Source: Ceratorhiza oryzae-sativae
Lineage: Eukaryota > Basidiomycota > Agaricomycetes > Cantharellales > Ceratobasidiaceae
Length of the DNA stretch: 57,964 nt
Assembly (NCBI GenBank): GCA_030998015.1
Contig: JARWMV010000078.1
Location: 1-57,964, forward strand
Direction: 5' to 3'
How positions within the stretch are numbered: position 1 is the stretch's first letter; the number at the start of each line of letters is the position of its first letter. The notes under the pieces were generated by a model. The model searched no databases and was not told the DNA's origin. It saw only the letters and a list, made by a program, of their open reading frames with translations. Of this stretch, positions 11,765 to 23,084 are shown in pieces. The position numbers and the translations under genes were made by a program.

Positions 11765-11838
11765 CAGGCGAGAGTCGAGGACAAGAGCCGGGCGCTTGTG
11801 GCCTCATCGGTCTGCTCCGCTCCACGTCGACAGCTGCG
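11765..11838. promoter_or_regulatory. 74-bp bidirectional promoter, RING-CH / GLO3
   Basis: The start codons of two divergent, clearly recognisable genes are only 74 bp apart. Transcription start sites and 5' leaders must overlap or be extremely short. The sequence is GC-rich with no TATA box. Confidence 0.6.
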
Positions 11839-13739
11839 ATGGCCGATCCCACGAAACAAGAGACCGAAGCTGCGTTCAAGGTGCTCAAGGCCCAAAAGGC
11901 GAACAAGGCAAGTTTTGTTCGCGATTAGACCCAAACCATCCTCATAGGACCCCCCCAGCTGTGCTTCGACTGCAAGGCCCGTAACCCCACATGGTCCAGC
12001 GTGACATTTGGGGTCTACATTTGCCTAGACTGCTCGTCAGTGCACAGGAACATGGGAGTCCACATCTCGTTTGTTCGGTATGTCGCATTTAACTCTATTT
12101 TCTCCTGCTCACACTTTCCTAGCTCTACAAATCTCGACTCTTGGCAACTCGGCCAGCTGCGAACGATGAAAGTCGGAGGAAACCAATCCGCCACCGACTT
12201 TTACACCAAACACGGCGGGTCCTCGCTCCTCACTGCGTCGGACACCAAGTCGAAATACCAAGGCCGCGTGGCGGACATGTACAAGGAGGAATTGGCGAGA
12301 CGTGTCAAGGAGGATGCAGCCAGGTACGCTTGACTAATCTAATTTTTCCTTTTTCCGGAAATCAACAGGGGCTGACGGATGCATAGATTCCCACAGGGCA
12401 TCCATATTGAAGGTGCTCCGGCCGTCACATCGTCTGCGACACCCGCCTCGGCCGCGGTGGGCGATGACGACGACTTTTTCTCATCATGGGATAAACCCGC
12501 CGCGCCGGCTCCTAAACCAGCCGCCACCCTCGCTGCGGCGGCTCGACCACCCGGAATCGGACGCGCCATTACACCTTCGCAGGTCCCGCTTCCCGTCACA
12601 CCAGCCCCAGCGTCGCCCAACTTGTCAGCCGCAGCTCCGGTCGTGTCGAGGACGGTCACATCCTCGTCGATTCGATCCAACTCGACAACCCCCTCGACCG
12701 GAACCAAAGTCTCCAAACTAGGCGCGTCCAAACTCGGCGCAGCCAAAACTGGCGGTCTAGGTGCGAAAAAAGCTGGCGCACCCATCGACTTTGAAGCCGC
12801 CGAGCGAAAAGCCAAGGAAGAAGAAGAGCGCATTAAACAGCTCGGATACGACGCCGAACGAGAGAGAGAAGAAGCTGCCAAGGCAGCGGCCCAAAAACCG
12901 ATCATTGCGCCTACGCCCACCTCGTCTGCAGCCGCTGGCACCCCCGCGGCCAGGAACGGGGGCGAAAAGAGGAGCTCGGCGGATATGGAACGGTTGGGGA
13001 TGGGGATGGGAAGACTTGGGTTTGGAGCGGTCAGTGGGGGTCCTAGCGCTGCCCCAGCAAAGAAGCAGTATGCAGAGGTGGATAATGTCACTACAGCCCG
13101 GGACAAGTTTGGGAATCAAAAAGGTTTGTGCATGAGCCTTTCTCTTGCCCTTTCCATTCGACTATGCGCACCTTGATTCACTTACACCGGAGTACTAACC
13201 GGCCTTGCAATAGCTATATCATCTGACATGTACTTTGGCCGCAACGCATATGATCCAACCGCCCAAGCCGAGGCCAACGCCCGGCTACAAAACTTCCAAG
13301 GCGCGACGAGCATTTCAAGCAACCAATATTTCGGACGAGACGAAGATGTTCGTTCCTCTTACTCGCGCTTTGTTCCTAGCCCAACTCACCATTTTACCCC
13401 TCGACAGGATCTGGACAACGCGGGGCTGTCTTCTCCTTCGTTCAACGCAGGAAATGATACACTCGCTGGTCTAGAGGCCTCGGCCCGAGACGCGCTATCG
13501 CGCATCATGGCCAACCCGGATGTTCAAAGCGCGGCAGAGAGCATTCGTACAGGAGCGCTCAAGGTACGTTTTTTTAAGGTTCTAACCCCCCATTTTTCTG
13601 GGAGAGCTTGAATTGCTTGGCGTGGAGCCCCGTGGAGCATTTAATTCCCTTTTTGGATATCCATTTTGATGATACAACGCGCTAACCGGAATTATCATAG
13701 TTGTCGGATTACCTGGCGCAAATGGGTGATGGGCGATAA
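11839..13739 (+). CDS. ArfGAP of the Glo3/ArfGAP2-3 type
   Basis: GTPase-activating protein for Arf on COPI vesicles in Golgi-to-ER retrograde traffic. Exon 1 starts [13 protein letters not shown]. The ArfGAP zinc finger follows: CFDC, 16 residues, then CLDC, continuing [15 protein letters not shown] and the arginine-finger region, then [18 protein letters not shown] long Ala/Pro/Ser-rich linker with a Lys/Glu-rich coiled segment ([16 protein letters not shown]) comes next. The C-terminal Glo3-type motifs ISSDMYFGR and [11 protein letters not shown] identify the ArfGAP2/3 class. The protein ends [12 protein letters not shown]. At least five introns are needed; the first appears to use a GC donor. 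The frame is intact and the gene is divergent from the RING-CH ligase. Confidence 0.9.
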
Positions 13740-14335
13740 AGGCTCAGAACCGTGATGGAGGTGGATCGTATAATAGATAGGGGGGTGATATGCTAGTTTT
13801 CTGGTTCGACCACGGTGGGCCGATGCATGTATCCTAAGGCTTTTTTGTATTTCAATCTGTTGCTATTTGCTCGAATGGATGGTGACATTTGATCATGGGG
13901 CGATGAGCCATGTGTGAGGTTGGATTGCGTCACCTCGGGCTTGGTTATTGGACGAGTTTGGGGAAACGGCTGAGAAAGCGCTCATAACTCAGGGTCGCGC
14001 GCTTGTTGGTTTGGTACCGCCGGCGAGAGTCTTGGCGCGGAGTTTGATGCCCTCGCCAGGGGAATTTCTATTTTATGACCGGACACTTCGACTTTCGATT
14101 CGCTTCTCTTGCCGGGCGTTTTGGATTGCCGAACTTTGGGGTAGTGTTGGCGAAGTGCGTCCAGGATGGGTAATCATTTTCGGGGCATAGGTTGATAATA
14201 ATACATAAGGCAGCACGTGGATGCTAGGCTAGGAGAAAGAGGAAAAATAGCTCTGGATTCAAAAAGGCGAGAGCATAGAGATTAGAGTCAGCCTTGCTCA
14301 TAAATTTAGATAGGTCTAAATATAAATACCGATAG
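13740..14335. other. Intergenic, convergent 3' ends
   Basis: This stretch lies between the 3' ends of GLO3 and a membrane microprotein gene. An 80-codon plus-strand frame (13948-14190) has no recognisable feature and is not called. Confidence 0.5.
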
Positions 14336-14597
14336 TTACGTTGATCCATGGTATCCCAGCTGCGGTATCTCGTAATATGTCTTCTCTTTTCGTGTCGAAG
14401 CATGTCGCTCTGGATCAGCCTCAGAGCTCTGGTCCCGTCCGAGGCTCGACGTGTACGCAAAGACCAGGAGGACAAGCACAAAGGTTCCTAGTTTCAATAT
14501 GGTAAATCAGCTCTCGGCCTACGCACACGCAACCGTTGCACCATCACGAACCTACAATAGCAGCGATAAGCGCAATGCGGACAACATGAGATCCCAT
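14336..14597 (-). CDS. Single-span membrane microprotein, copy 1
   Basis: Not a family I recognise. A two-exon model starts MGSHVVRIALIAAIV and splices (GTTCGT..ACTAG, phase 1) to GTFVLVLLVFAYTSS, giving one uninterrupted hydrophobic segment at residues 6-27. The tail is short, charged and probably cytosolic, ending YYEIPQLGYHGST. Total length is about 65 residues. It is called real because a paralogue at 15210-15492 has the same exon split, hydrophobic segment and tail motif (YEISQLAY). The Tyr motif resembles sorting (YxxPhi) or tyrosine-phosphorylation motifs, but that function is inference. Confidence 0.55.
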
Positions 14598-15209
14598 GGC
14601 TTTCTTGCTCGGAAGAAGGTCAGCAGGTGGTTCAGAGCAAGTCGAAGCGAGAGCAGATATAAGAACCAGCCCGGCAAAAAGGGTCAGTCTGATCACGTAC
14701 ACGTTTGTGATGAGTTTACTCAGTTCAAAGACTGGTGTGGCGTACCCCACGAGAGGGATAATTCAATGCGGGCGCTCCACGGGCAGACTTACTTTGGAGC
14801 TATACAGTCTTGTATGAAACGGGCGCATGCGAGAATACGCCGTTGTCCAGGTTTGGTAATCTATTTTTCGGTCGAACGCCGCCACTGAGACCTTATGAAA
14901 TTGCGGTGTTGGCCGTGTCGAATCCTCAGGATTGCCGGGGACGTGTCCCGCTTGTCCAATTGCCTACTACTATAATTGTCTGAAGTTGAGGAGATAAAAC
15001 GCGTGATAAATACATCGAGATTTTGGAGAGCGTTACATGGATGTTCCAAGATATACGCTGATGCATGGAATACAGTAAACAGAGATGCATGAGGACTTCA
15101 AAAGGCATAAATATGATAAACGCGAGGAGCCTGACCAAGTGCGATAGAAGCTGATACAAGTCAGCATTAGAGTCGCCCAAAGCTAGAGAAAGGGCTCACC
15201 ATAACGTTC
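14598..15209. other. Spacer between the two microprotein genes
   Basis: No third copy of the microprotein and no other gene was found. Frames on the minus strand here (14544-14750, 14926-15180) are hydrophobic in part but have no counterpart elsewhere. Confidence 0.4.
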
Positions 15210-15492
15210 TCACTGTGTGACGTTCCTTTGCTGATTATATGCAAGCTGAGAAATCTCGTATCCAGGCAGGCTGCTCTCGTCCGAGGAGCGTCGCTTCTCA
15301 ATCTGCACCTCTACATCGCTGGGTTTGGGACTATGAGCCTTCTCTCGTCGGTAATTTGTCACGCAAACTGCTATTGTGAATGCGAGCATTAGGGCTCCTG
15401 TGGAAGAATTGAATATATGAAACGCGCGGGAACCCAAACAACATACCGACAATCGCAAGAATGAGTGCGCTTCGGACAGCGTTTGACAACAT
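15210..15492 (-). CDS. Single-span membrane microprotein, copy 2
   Basis: Paralogue of the gene at 14336-14597. Exon 1 encodes MLSNAVRSALILAIV and splices (GTATGT..CCACAG, phase 1) to GALMLAFTIAVCVTNYRREK. The hydrophobic span is at residues 8-28, followed by a basic stop-transfer stretch (NYRREK). The acidic/basic tail contains SSLPGYEISQLAYNQQ and ends at NVTQ. Length is about 77 residues. The two copies agree in the intron position and phase, in the A-L-I-x-A-I-V-G block across the splice, and in Y-E-I-(P/S)-Q-L-(G/A)-Y. No signal for secretion beyond the membrane span is seen. Confidence 0.6.
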
Positions 15493-15945
15493 GATTTAGC
15501 AAACGGACTGGGGAGGGGGGTGGCTGCACTCATGTACTCAAGGCCAGTAGTTATAGCAACTGGTCCGGCGATATGTTTTCTTGCACATAGCCCGTCTTGC
15601 AGGCACGTTTTGATTAGAAGGTGCGGAGCGAGCCGGCGATGCGTGGGCAATGATAATCAACCGGTGAAGCGCCCGTGCGGTAGACCCCATAGCGCCCAAG
15701 GAACCTACACCCGATCTACGGTAGGCGATGCACTGAACATAAGATCGAACCCTTCATCTATCGACAAAGGTTGACATACTGTACGAGTTGTTGGGCATAG
15801 CTTTTCTGGTCTTTGCGCGATCAAAACAGGGAAGCATCCGAGCTAAATGTGGTGCATCTGGAATCGAAGTATTCATATATGCTAAACTCGATCGATACAA
15901 CCTGATTGTCATTCTGTTTCAGTATTTTTCACATGTATAGGCGGA
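15493..15945. other. Intergenic, nothing recognised
   Basis: This stretch holds the promoter side of microprotein copy 2 and the 3' side of HNT1. No further feature was found. Confidence 0.4.
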
Positions 15946-16667
15946 TCAGAGTTTTGACTTCAATTCCTCAAATATCTTCTGGAGTTCTTCCTTCTCGGGC
16001 TTCTGTGTGGGCCAGCCAATGACGAGTCCTTCGGTGTCTGTTGCCGCTGGCTTTGGGATAACATGAAAGTGAACATGTTTAACGACCTAGGAAAGATAAC
16101 TAACGTGGAGACGCAAGAATAATGATCAAAACATTCTTACCTGATGGGCTATCTCTCCGTTGTTCTGAATATAACAAATCCATGAGTTGCAGTGGATCAC
16201 TTAGTGGACCGATATACCTGTAGAATATTGTAATTTTCTGCACCAGTCGCAATCGCGAGCTTCTTGGCTACCGGAAGCGCATCGGCCAGATACTCGTCCG
16301 GGATATCATGGAGCTTCTCTCCGTGGTCTTCCGCCGAGTGAGTTTGAAGTCCTTTCCTTGTTGTGAAACACTCACATTTGGGAATGACGAGGCAATGCCC
16401 TCGGGACAAAGGACCGATATCAAGAAATGCATATCTATGTCCAAGATGAGTCGCATACATACTGTTTGCAGCTTGGACTCACGATAGCTTGGTCTCTAGT
16501 AGCTTCAAGCTCGGGATCTCTCCTTTTATAAGATGTTTACCAAGACGGCCGCTCTGCTTGCTTGGTTGACGCACCTTTGATGATCTTACAGAATAGACAC
16601 CTATGCGATGGTAAATATGATTAATGCAATATATGATAGAGATAACATACGTAGCTAGACTATTCAT
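15946..16667 (-). CDS. HIT-family nucleotide hydrolase, Hint/Hnt1 type
   Basis: Histidine-triad protein that hydrolyses adenosine 5'-phosphoramidates, orthologous in appearance to yeast Hnt1 and animal HINT. Exons in order: MNSLAT; CLFCKIIKG; EIPSLKLLETKLS; YAFLDIGPLSRGHCLVIPK; then, across a short intron, YHGEKLHDIPDEYLADALPV followed by ENYNILQ; NNGEIAHQ; and VVKHVHFHVIPKP, which holds the histidine triad (HVHFHV). It ends KIFEELKSKL at 15946. The zinc-type CLFC of the Hint branch is present. At least five short introns are needed, all with good splice sites. The start at 16667 is the first ATG that joins in frame. No anomaly is seen. Confidence 0.88.
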
Positions 16668-16875
16668 GTTTCCTGGTTCAAGGCTTGAGTGTAGCGCTCT
16701 GCGAGGTTGGTGATGGTTGTGTGGTAAGAGGTATCAGAGATCAATCACGTCACGGCGTGCTGACTCATGGACGGATCATTGGCAATGAGGATCTGAGCTG
16801 CCGATGTGCTATTTTATACGGGCTTCTAGGCGAAAGGTTCGAAATTAGCGTGGATCATCTCTGTGTGTCCAATTA

Positions 16876-17164
16876 TTGCTGTTTCAGATAAAGTTGGCGG
16901 GGCGCTAAATTTTTTCGACCAAATAAATACACGAGACCTTTTGCAGGAATTTGCGCGAACTACGTAGCGTGAAAGCATGGTTGTGAGCTCAAAATGATCG
17001 CACGAACAAGCTGAATCGACTAACAGAAAAAAATCTTCGAAAATCGAACTTTCAGGAATACCCCCTCTTGAGGCTTTCTGAGCGTTCCCCACACGAACCA
17101 GGCAGAGTGGCGGGAGATGGTGTATATAGAAATGTTCGTAGAGGCACGAAGAACGCGCCTACAG
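16876..17164 (+). repeat. Left terminal inverted repeat, 289 bp
   Basis: Reverse complement of 21216-21504 with only scattered substitutions (for example 17145 against its partner in gaggcacgaagaacgcg / cgcgttctttgtgcctc). The reading frame across each arm is a by-product of the repeat. Confidence 0.85.
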
Positions 17165-17472
17165 AGAGAAACTCATTGAAAGTGGTCCATACAACAAACT
17201 TACCTATGAGCGACAGCTAAATCTGTCGAATTCGCCGTGAAACAAGTAAATCGCTCAAATGTAGCGTTCAGAAGGTAAATCAACGAAATGTATCTCCATT
17301 TCAGATATATACGTATCGATATATACACTATTCAGCGCTCACGAATCGCTTGAAGGCGGTCAGGCTCAGTCTGGGCACTGTGGAAGCAGTGGGATTACAT
17401 AAGCGTTTGGCAAACGAAAGGACGAAAGGACGAAAGGCAAAAACAAACGGAATATTTCTGCACTCTCCCCCG

Positions 17473-19746
17473 ATGACGAAAAAAGCCAAGAAGCAAACAT
17501 CTGCTGCACGAGCCACTCTTGCTGTCCGCCAGTCTACTCGTCAGGCTGAGAAGAAGCGTGGCCTTGAGCCAGCGGAGGGTAGCCCGGTTCAACCAAGTGG
17601 GAAACGGATTCGCTCGGGCACAATAACTGCTGTCAAAGTGTCCACATCTACGGTCGCACAACCAGACAACCCCGAACCAACTCGTCCTCGCCCTTGCCCA
17701 AAGATGCGTATCCCAGAACTGGAGGTGGAGCCACAGGGCGAAATCCACTCACCAATTGAATTACCCCCAAACTCGAAGCTGATTATTATGTCAAATCGGT
17801 ATGTGAATCCTATAATCCTTATATGAGAGCTAACAGAATGTATACATAGTAGCGAAGTTGGAATGGAACTAGACACACCAAAGTCAGCCGAAGCGAACCC
17901 AACAACTCAAACGGCAAAAGAAAACCTCCTCGAACCATCAGAAGAATTGACTACCCCTCTAGAAAGTGCCGAGGAGGTGCCAAGTTCGGATGCAATAGTA
18001 CTAGACGAAAGCAGCAAGGTCGAGTTGATTGATTGCCTGGATGTTGAAGGAATTGAATGTGAGTTCCGTATGCATCGTCCTGTAATATTGAGCTCACCAT
18101 CTATAATAGCTGAGAAAACAACCGTCTCCATCAAGGCAGAGAAAGTCTTGCCAGGACAGGCTACCAACTACGACGCAAAGCCAGTAAAACCGAGCAAGAC
18201 AACAGTACCAAAGGAAGAGGGTCGCACCACAGGATCAACGGCAACCTCAAAGGCATGGAAAGCTCAAGCCATACATGCCGTACACCAACAGAGTGAAGAT
18301 GAGGAGGATGCGTGGAATCGTGATGGAGATGGAGATGATGATGGCCGAGGCGAAAAGGTTTCGGGTGGGAAGAAGATAGACAACAGTGAGTCCGTGTGAT
18401 GAATTTTGTGGTATGATTGCTTACATGTATGAAGGCAAGCTGCTGATAGAGTTTGAGGTCCCTCGGTTCAACGCATTCCGAATGTTGAAGCTCCGACCTG
18501 ATACAAACTATTACGAGTTCCGCCACAAGATCGGCCAAATTATCGAGTCACTTGAGACATGTCAGATTGGGTACTGGGCTGGAAAAAAGAAAGATCTGAA
18601 GGGTAAACCCACACCTCGTGTTCTTGAAAACAGGCACGACTACACAGAGATGGTCAATACAGCTGTTGAGGCAATTACAGCGGAGCGTGATCGATACGAG
18701 AAGGAATCGCGGGTGCTTGAAGAGGCCACAAAGGAGGCAAAAGGGAAACGAGGCGCACCAAGCAGGAAGAAAGTAGCACCAGTCGAGGACTATGTTATCC
18801 GACTTTTGGTCACTCCGATAGATGATGGAGTGTCTAGGAAAAGCAAAAAGTCGACAGGGTCAAAGGATAAGGTAAGTATCAAAGGTCTAAATTTATGGAG
18901 CCAAGGCTAACCTAGATATTATTATTTTTATCAGAAATCGTTGGGTGGCACTGGGAAGCCAGCTTTAGACGAGGAAGACGAGACCAACCTGAAGACCGAA
19001 GCATCAAAGCAGCTGGCTTGGCTAGAAAAGCTCAAAGCCAAACACTTTTGTGCAACGCACAAACGTCATTGCGCAAGGCTACCAGGTGAACAAGGCCAGC
19101 ATGGTCAACATGTTCAACTTGATCAGGGCGATTTTCTACTTTGGTCAGATATGCTGGTAAGCTTGATAGCTGAGCCTTGTTCAGATCGATTCCTATCTAA
19201 AAATTTATTACGCAGGCAAATAATAGAGAGGATGTGACTATTTTCAAGGCTCCCAAGGTTCTTCGGCTTCATGAACACAAGGGCGATGAGGTGACAGATA
19301 GTGGAGAGGTTCGGCCGAATACAGTTACGCCAATGACACCCTCACAAGCGCCCGTTCAACCTGCTCCTCCACCACATCAGTATCCGCCCCCTCCTTTCTT
19401 TCCAGGATGGCCACCGTATTATCCTCCTCCTCCAGGAACACCTGGGTATCCTCCCCACTCGTATCCTATGCCACCACCTCCAACCATCCATGCACAGCCA
19501 CTAAATGACCCCCTTGTTTCGGAATGGCTTGCTCAGTGTGACGCCCATGCTACTCGGGGGGCTGACGGACACCAGTTTGCCACTCTACTTCCCCAATTCA
19601 GTACTTGCCAGATCACTCGTATCTCTGATATTGCACGGTTTTCATCTCCCGATCAACTCCGAGACGCAATTTCCGAACATTCACCCAAGATACCCTATGG
19701 GACCGCAGCTTGGCTATTGGAATATGCAAAATTAGACTACCAGTGA
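17473..19746 (+). CDS. Transposon passenger protein, unknown function
   Basis: No family recognised. A plausible start is MTKKAKKQTSAARATLA at 17473, giving a Lys-rich N-terminus likely to act as a nuclear signal. Further regions in order: an acidic Ser/Glu/Pro-rich stretch (17860-18370); a folded-looking exon LIEFEVPRFNAFRMLKLRPD with YYEFRHKIGQIIE; a Lys/Glu-rich coil (18660-18770); a possible metal-binding motif HFCATHKRHC; and the conserved-looking QLDQGDFLLWSDML. A Pro/Tyr-rich linker (19330-19500) and a helical C-terminus (WLAQCDAHATRG to YAKLDYQ) complete it. About five introns are needed. It lies inside the transposon, convergent with the transposase, so it may be an accessory transposition protein, regulator or captured host gene. 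The DNA-binding or ubiquitin-like character is inference only. Confidence 0.65.
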
Positions 19747-19914
19747 GGATATTTACAATGTCTTCTCAATTCCTGTTTCCATTTCAACTCTATTATTTTC
19801 ATCCTAATCTCATAAGTTTTGAGTTTGTGATTCTATCCCAAAAGCTGATACCTCCTCTCAACTACACAATCTATATACAAAATCTCTAGTTACCCACTTC
19901 CTATGTACCTACAC
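19747..19914. other. Spacer between the convergent transposon genes
   Basis: AT-rich 168 bp separates the two stop codons and presumably carries both polyadenylation regions. Confidence 0.4.
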
Positions 19915-21119
19915 CTATGCATAACCACAATGCTGGAACCATCCGCGCGCATCCTTTTCAGTTGTAGCAAACACGTGCTCATGGAACTTCGCCCGAACCT
20001 CATCCTCATCTCCGTGTGCTTGGAGTGTCATCCGAGTCATCTCGCCATCGCGGCGAAGCCTACTCTTGATAGCTGAGAATGCTAGCTCTATTGGATTATA
20101 GTCCGGTGAGTAAGGGGGAAGGAACAGGTATCTCATGCCACTACTTTGGTGAGCATCATTCCTCACATAAATAAATAAAGTACCCACCGAGCTTCTATCA
20201 TGTCAAGTGTCTCCTGATTATGATGGATTCGAGCATTATCCATGACCAGCACAGAGTTAGGGCCAGGATATGGGTTCATGAAGCTAAGCGTTAGCTCGAT
20301 GAAATCCTGGTATGTCTCTGCAGTGAACGAGCCCTTCACGACACGCAGCGAGATCACCCCTTCAATAGAAAGCGCTGGAAGGAGAGACCAACTTCATAGA
20401 GGTAAGAACCACACACTTTTGATGGTGATTCAATACTTACCGTTGGCCACGAACAAAGAACGCCTTCTGCACAGCACGCTCTCCGGACAGCGCCCAACCA
20501 TATCCACGGTATGTTGCACGACGATCACACGAACATTCATCAACAAAAACCAAGTAGTTGGCAGGATATTCGGCTATAGAATGCTGAAAATCCAAGCGCT
20601 GGATGTCGCATCGCTCCAACGCTTCCCGTTCAAGCTGCCACACTGCACAATGAGTATTTTCCACCCATTTTTTTCATTTACAGACCTTTTTTGCAGTATA
20701 ACCGGACTCGTGTAGGACTTTCCAAACTGTACCTAAGCTAACATTCACTTCGCAGACCTCGGATAACTCTTGTCGGAGCTCGTCGAGGAAGGTATCGGGG
20801 TTATTCGAAATGCGGTCACATATGAACTAGTACCCGGAAACACAACGGGAGTGTTTTAGCGACTGGGAGACAGTAAATCGTTCTTTCCTCGTACCCATAT
20901 TTCTCTAAATCCGAGCTTTTGTGGCTTTCCTCGAAGGTCTCGCCCCTTTATGTCGAGACAAACACGTTCGCCACCGGAGGCATGGTAAATAGCCAAAATC
21001 CGTTGGCAAGATCGCTCCGAAACACCCAGACAAGTGTCTATGGAATCGAAAGACCACCCACAAGTAGCCATTCGTACCACAGCCCAGCGCAAGTCCTCAG
21101 ATATTGGCTTTCCTCGCAT
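19915..21119 (-). CDS. DDE transposase, Tc1/mariner-IS630 type
   Basis: Cut-and-paste transposase of the surrounding element. The N-terminal helix-turn-helix runs from MRGKPISEDLRWAVVRMA to LGVSERSCQRILAIYHASGG. The catalytic core has the first Asp in NYLVFVDECSCD, the second in VLVMDNARIHHNQE, and the Glu of PPYSPDYNPIEL, so all three acidic residues are present. Two to four introns interrupt it (around 20165-20200, 20390-20437, and between 20664 and 20860). The start at 21119 follows the right arm; an in-frame upstream Met at 21194 is possible. The C-terminus ends WFQHCGYA at 19915. No in-frame stop was found within exons, so the copy may be functional. Confidence 0.85.
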
Positions 21120-21215
21120 GGTGGACAAGAGCGTAGCTAGTGTGGCCCCTGTACATAGTTTTATAGTACAACCAACGTAATTTGGTCGTAACATGAGATT
21201 TTAGTATATTACGTT

Positions 21216-21504
21216 CTGTAAACGCGTTCTTTGTGCCTCTACGAACATTTCTATATACACCATCTCCCGCCACTCTGCCTGGTTCGTGTGGGGAACGCTC
21301 AGAAAGCCTCAAGAGGGGGTATTCCTGAAAGTTCGATTTTCGAAGATTTTTTTCTGTTAGTCGATTCAGCTTGTTCGTGCGATCATTTTGAGCTCACAAC
21401 CATGCTTTCACGCTACGTAGTTCGCGCAAATTCCTGCAAAAGGTCTCGTGTATTTATTTGGTCGAAAAAATTTAGCGCCCCGCCAACTTTATCTGAAACA
21501 GCAA
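21216..21504 (-). repeat. Right terminal inverted repeat, 289 bp
   Basis: Partner of 16876-17164. The outer end reads CTGAAACAGCAA and is followed by the TA target duplication. Confidence 0.85.
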
Positions 21505-22570
21505 TAACTTCTAGAGTACTCACTCGATGGGGAATAGCACGGGCTTCCGGCGCCAACGGGTCCGAGGAGCGCACCAAAACTGACTTGGATTTCGCGGCAC
21601 CACAGTTCACCTCAGATTTTCCAGCGGCTAATCCTCAGGGACAGCGGTGGAAAGCGGTTGATAGTGATGGATTGCGATGGATTGCGCGAGAACAGTCCGG
21701 ATCGGTGATATATTTGGAGGCATGTTTACACCTAACGTTTTTGGTGAGAGGACTGGTGAATTTTCATATTGCTTCTCATCCTCTTCCACGCGTCACGAAA
21801 ACCTCGCGCAATCTCCTCCCAATGACGATTATGACCGCTGCAACACCCACAAATCCACGCAAGAGTCAATAATCTAGAATTCAATTCTGTACATTTGCCA
21901 CACTTCAAATGCACAACGAAACCTTATTGAAATGCGCAATTCGACGGGTTTGAGTGTGGCGGCGGAGAATGCCAAGAGGGTGCGCCTACTGGCATATCGG
22001 AGAACCACTCATATGATAAATTGAGGGTAAAATCGGTCTAAACCCGAGTTCTGAGACTAAGCTCCTATACAATTGCATAAAGTGCAGATCAAAAGTGAAG
22101 ACCTAGCTCGAATTGTCGAACAACATACGTATAAATATGGATAAATATATTTCTGTAATAGCGAGAGTATGCTGAAAGATACACCTTTGGCTGAACCTTC
22201 TTTTGCGCGTTCTGGAGCCGTTGCTAGAGGCTCGGGTGGCTCAGTGTCTCAGCTCTTGTCACAAGCCGCTCCCGCGGCCTCGCCAACGTCCCTTCCGATT
22301 TGGAATATGGAGCTTGACACCATACGTCTCTGTATGAAAATCCTGTTTAAACTCCTTCTTCCCCACTATTGCAATTCATTTATGCTCCTGAACCATAATC
22401 CACCTTGGGCATATCCATCTTCATCAATTATCCTACACCTCAATCGTCTTCGCATCCTCCGCTATATACCCTTCAGCATCCTAAATCAGCATTCAACGTT
22501 GCGTTAATTTGGGGGATGACGCAAAATGGTAGGCTCTTGAGTGTCAGAAGTTGGGCATTCTTCGTGCTCA

Positions 22571-22724
22571 CTGGATGACTTCCCGTAAGAGCTAAAACTA
22601 AAGCTAAGCTATTCTAAAGGCGGAATGATTACAACGTGGAGTAATTAGACATTAATAACTTATGACGTCATCCAGACTTTAGCTTAGCTTAGCTTAGATT
22701 TGGCCCTTACGGGAAGTCATCCAG
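22571..22724 (+). mobile_element. MITE family 1, copy A
   Basis: A 154-bp element with termini CTGGATGACTTCCCGTAAG and the inverse, and an internal repeat of GTCATCCAG. It is about 95% identical, in inverse orientation, to copy B at 41957-42110. No coding capacity. Confidence 0.8.
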
Positions 22725-23084
22725 TATATGCGCGCGAATCGTGCGAATACTCACCTTACGCAATACTAGAAGCATCGACCTTGGCCAAGTTGCCAGTCTC
22801 GCGCAGAGCGCTAGAGCTCATATCAGAAGGTCTGGAGGGACGTTGATCTGCTCCAGCTGAAATTTTCCATAAGAACTGAGGAAATATGTGTGAGTCCCCA
22901 ACCATTCCTTTATGTTCCCCCACGTTCACCCCAAAATCATGAACATAGAGCTTCGGGTGTGTCATTGACGCCGAATAATGGGAGATTGCATGTGTATCTT
23001 GAGCATGCCGATCCAGGACTTGTGATAACGATTTTGAATAGTATATTTATGTATAGTGGATAGCTCCCTGCAACACCTAAACAC

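Larger units (their letters stand above)
16876..21504. mobile_element. Complete Tc1/mariner-like transposon with passenger gene
   Basis: A 4,629-bp unit bounded by nearly perfect 289-bp terminal inverted repeats that start TTGCTGTTTCAGATAAAGTT. It is flanked on both sides by TA (16874-16875 and 21505-21506), the expected target duplication of Tc1/mariner and IS630-type elements. It encodes a DDE transposase on the minus strand (19915-21119) and an unrelated multi-exon gene on the plus strand (17473-19746), in convergent orientation. Near-identity of the arms suggests a fairly recent insertion. The insertion lies between genes and interrupts nothing that I recognise. Confidence 0.85.

Noticed and set aside
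12339..13106. 255-codon minus-strand frame opposite GLO3
   Set aside because: It is the complement of the Ala/Pro/Ser-rich linker of GLO3. Its composition is low-complexity and it has no domain, so it is a shadow frame.
16826..17092. Apparent 88-codon gene repeated at 21231-21872
   Set aside because: The identical proteins in opposite orientation come from the transposon's terminal inverted repeats, not from genes.
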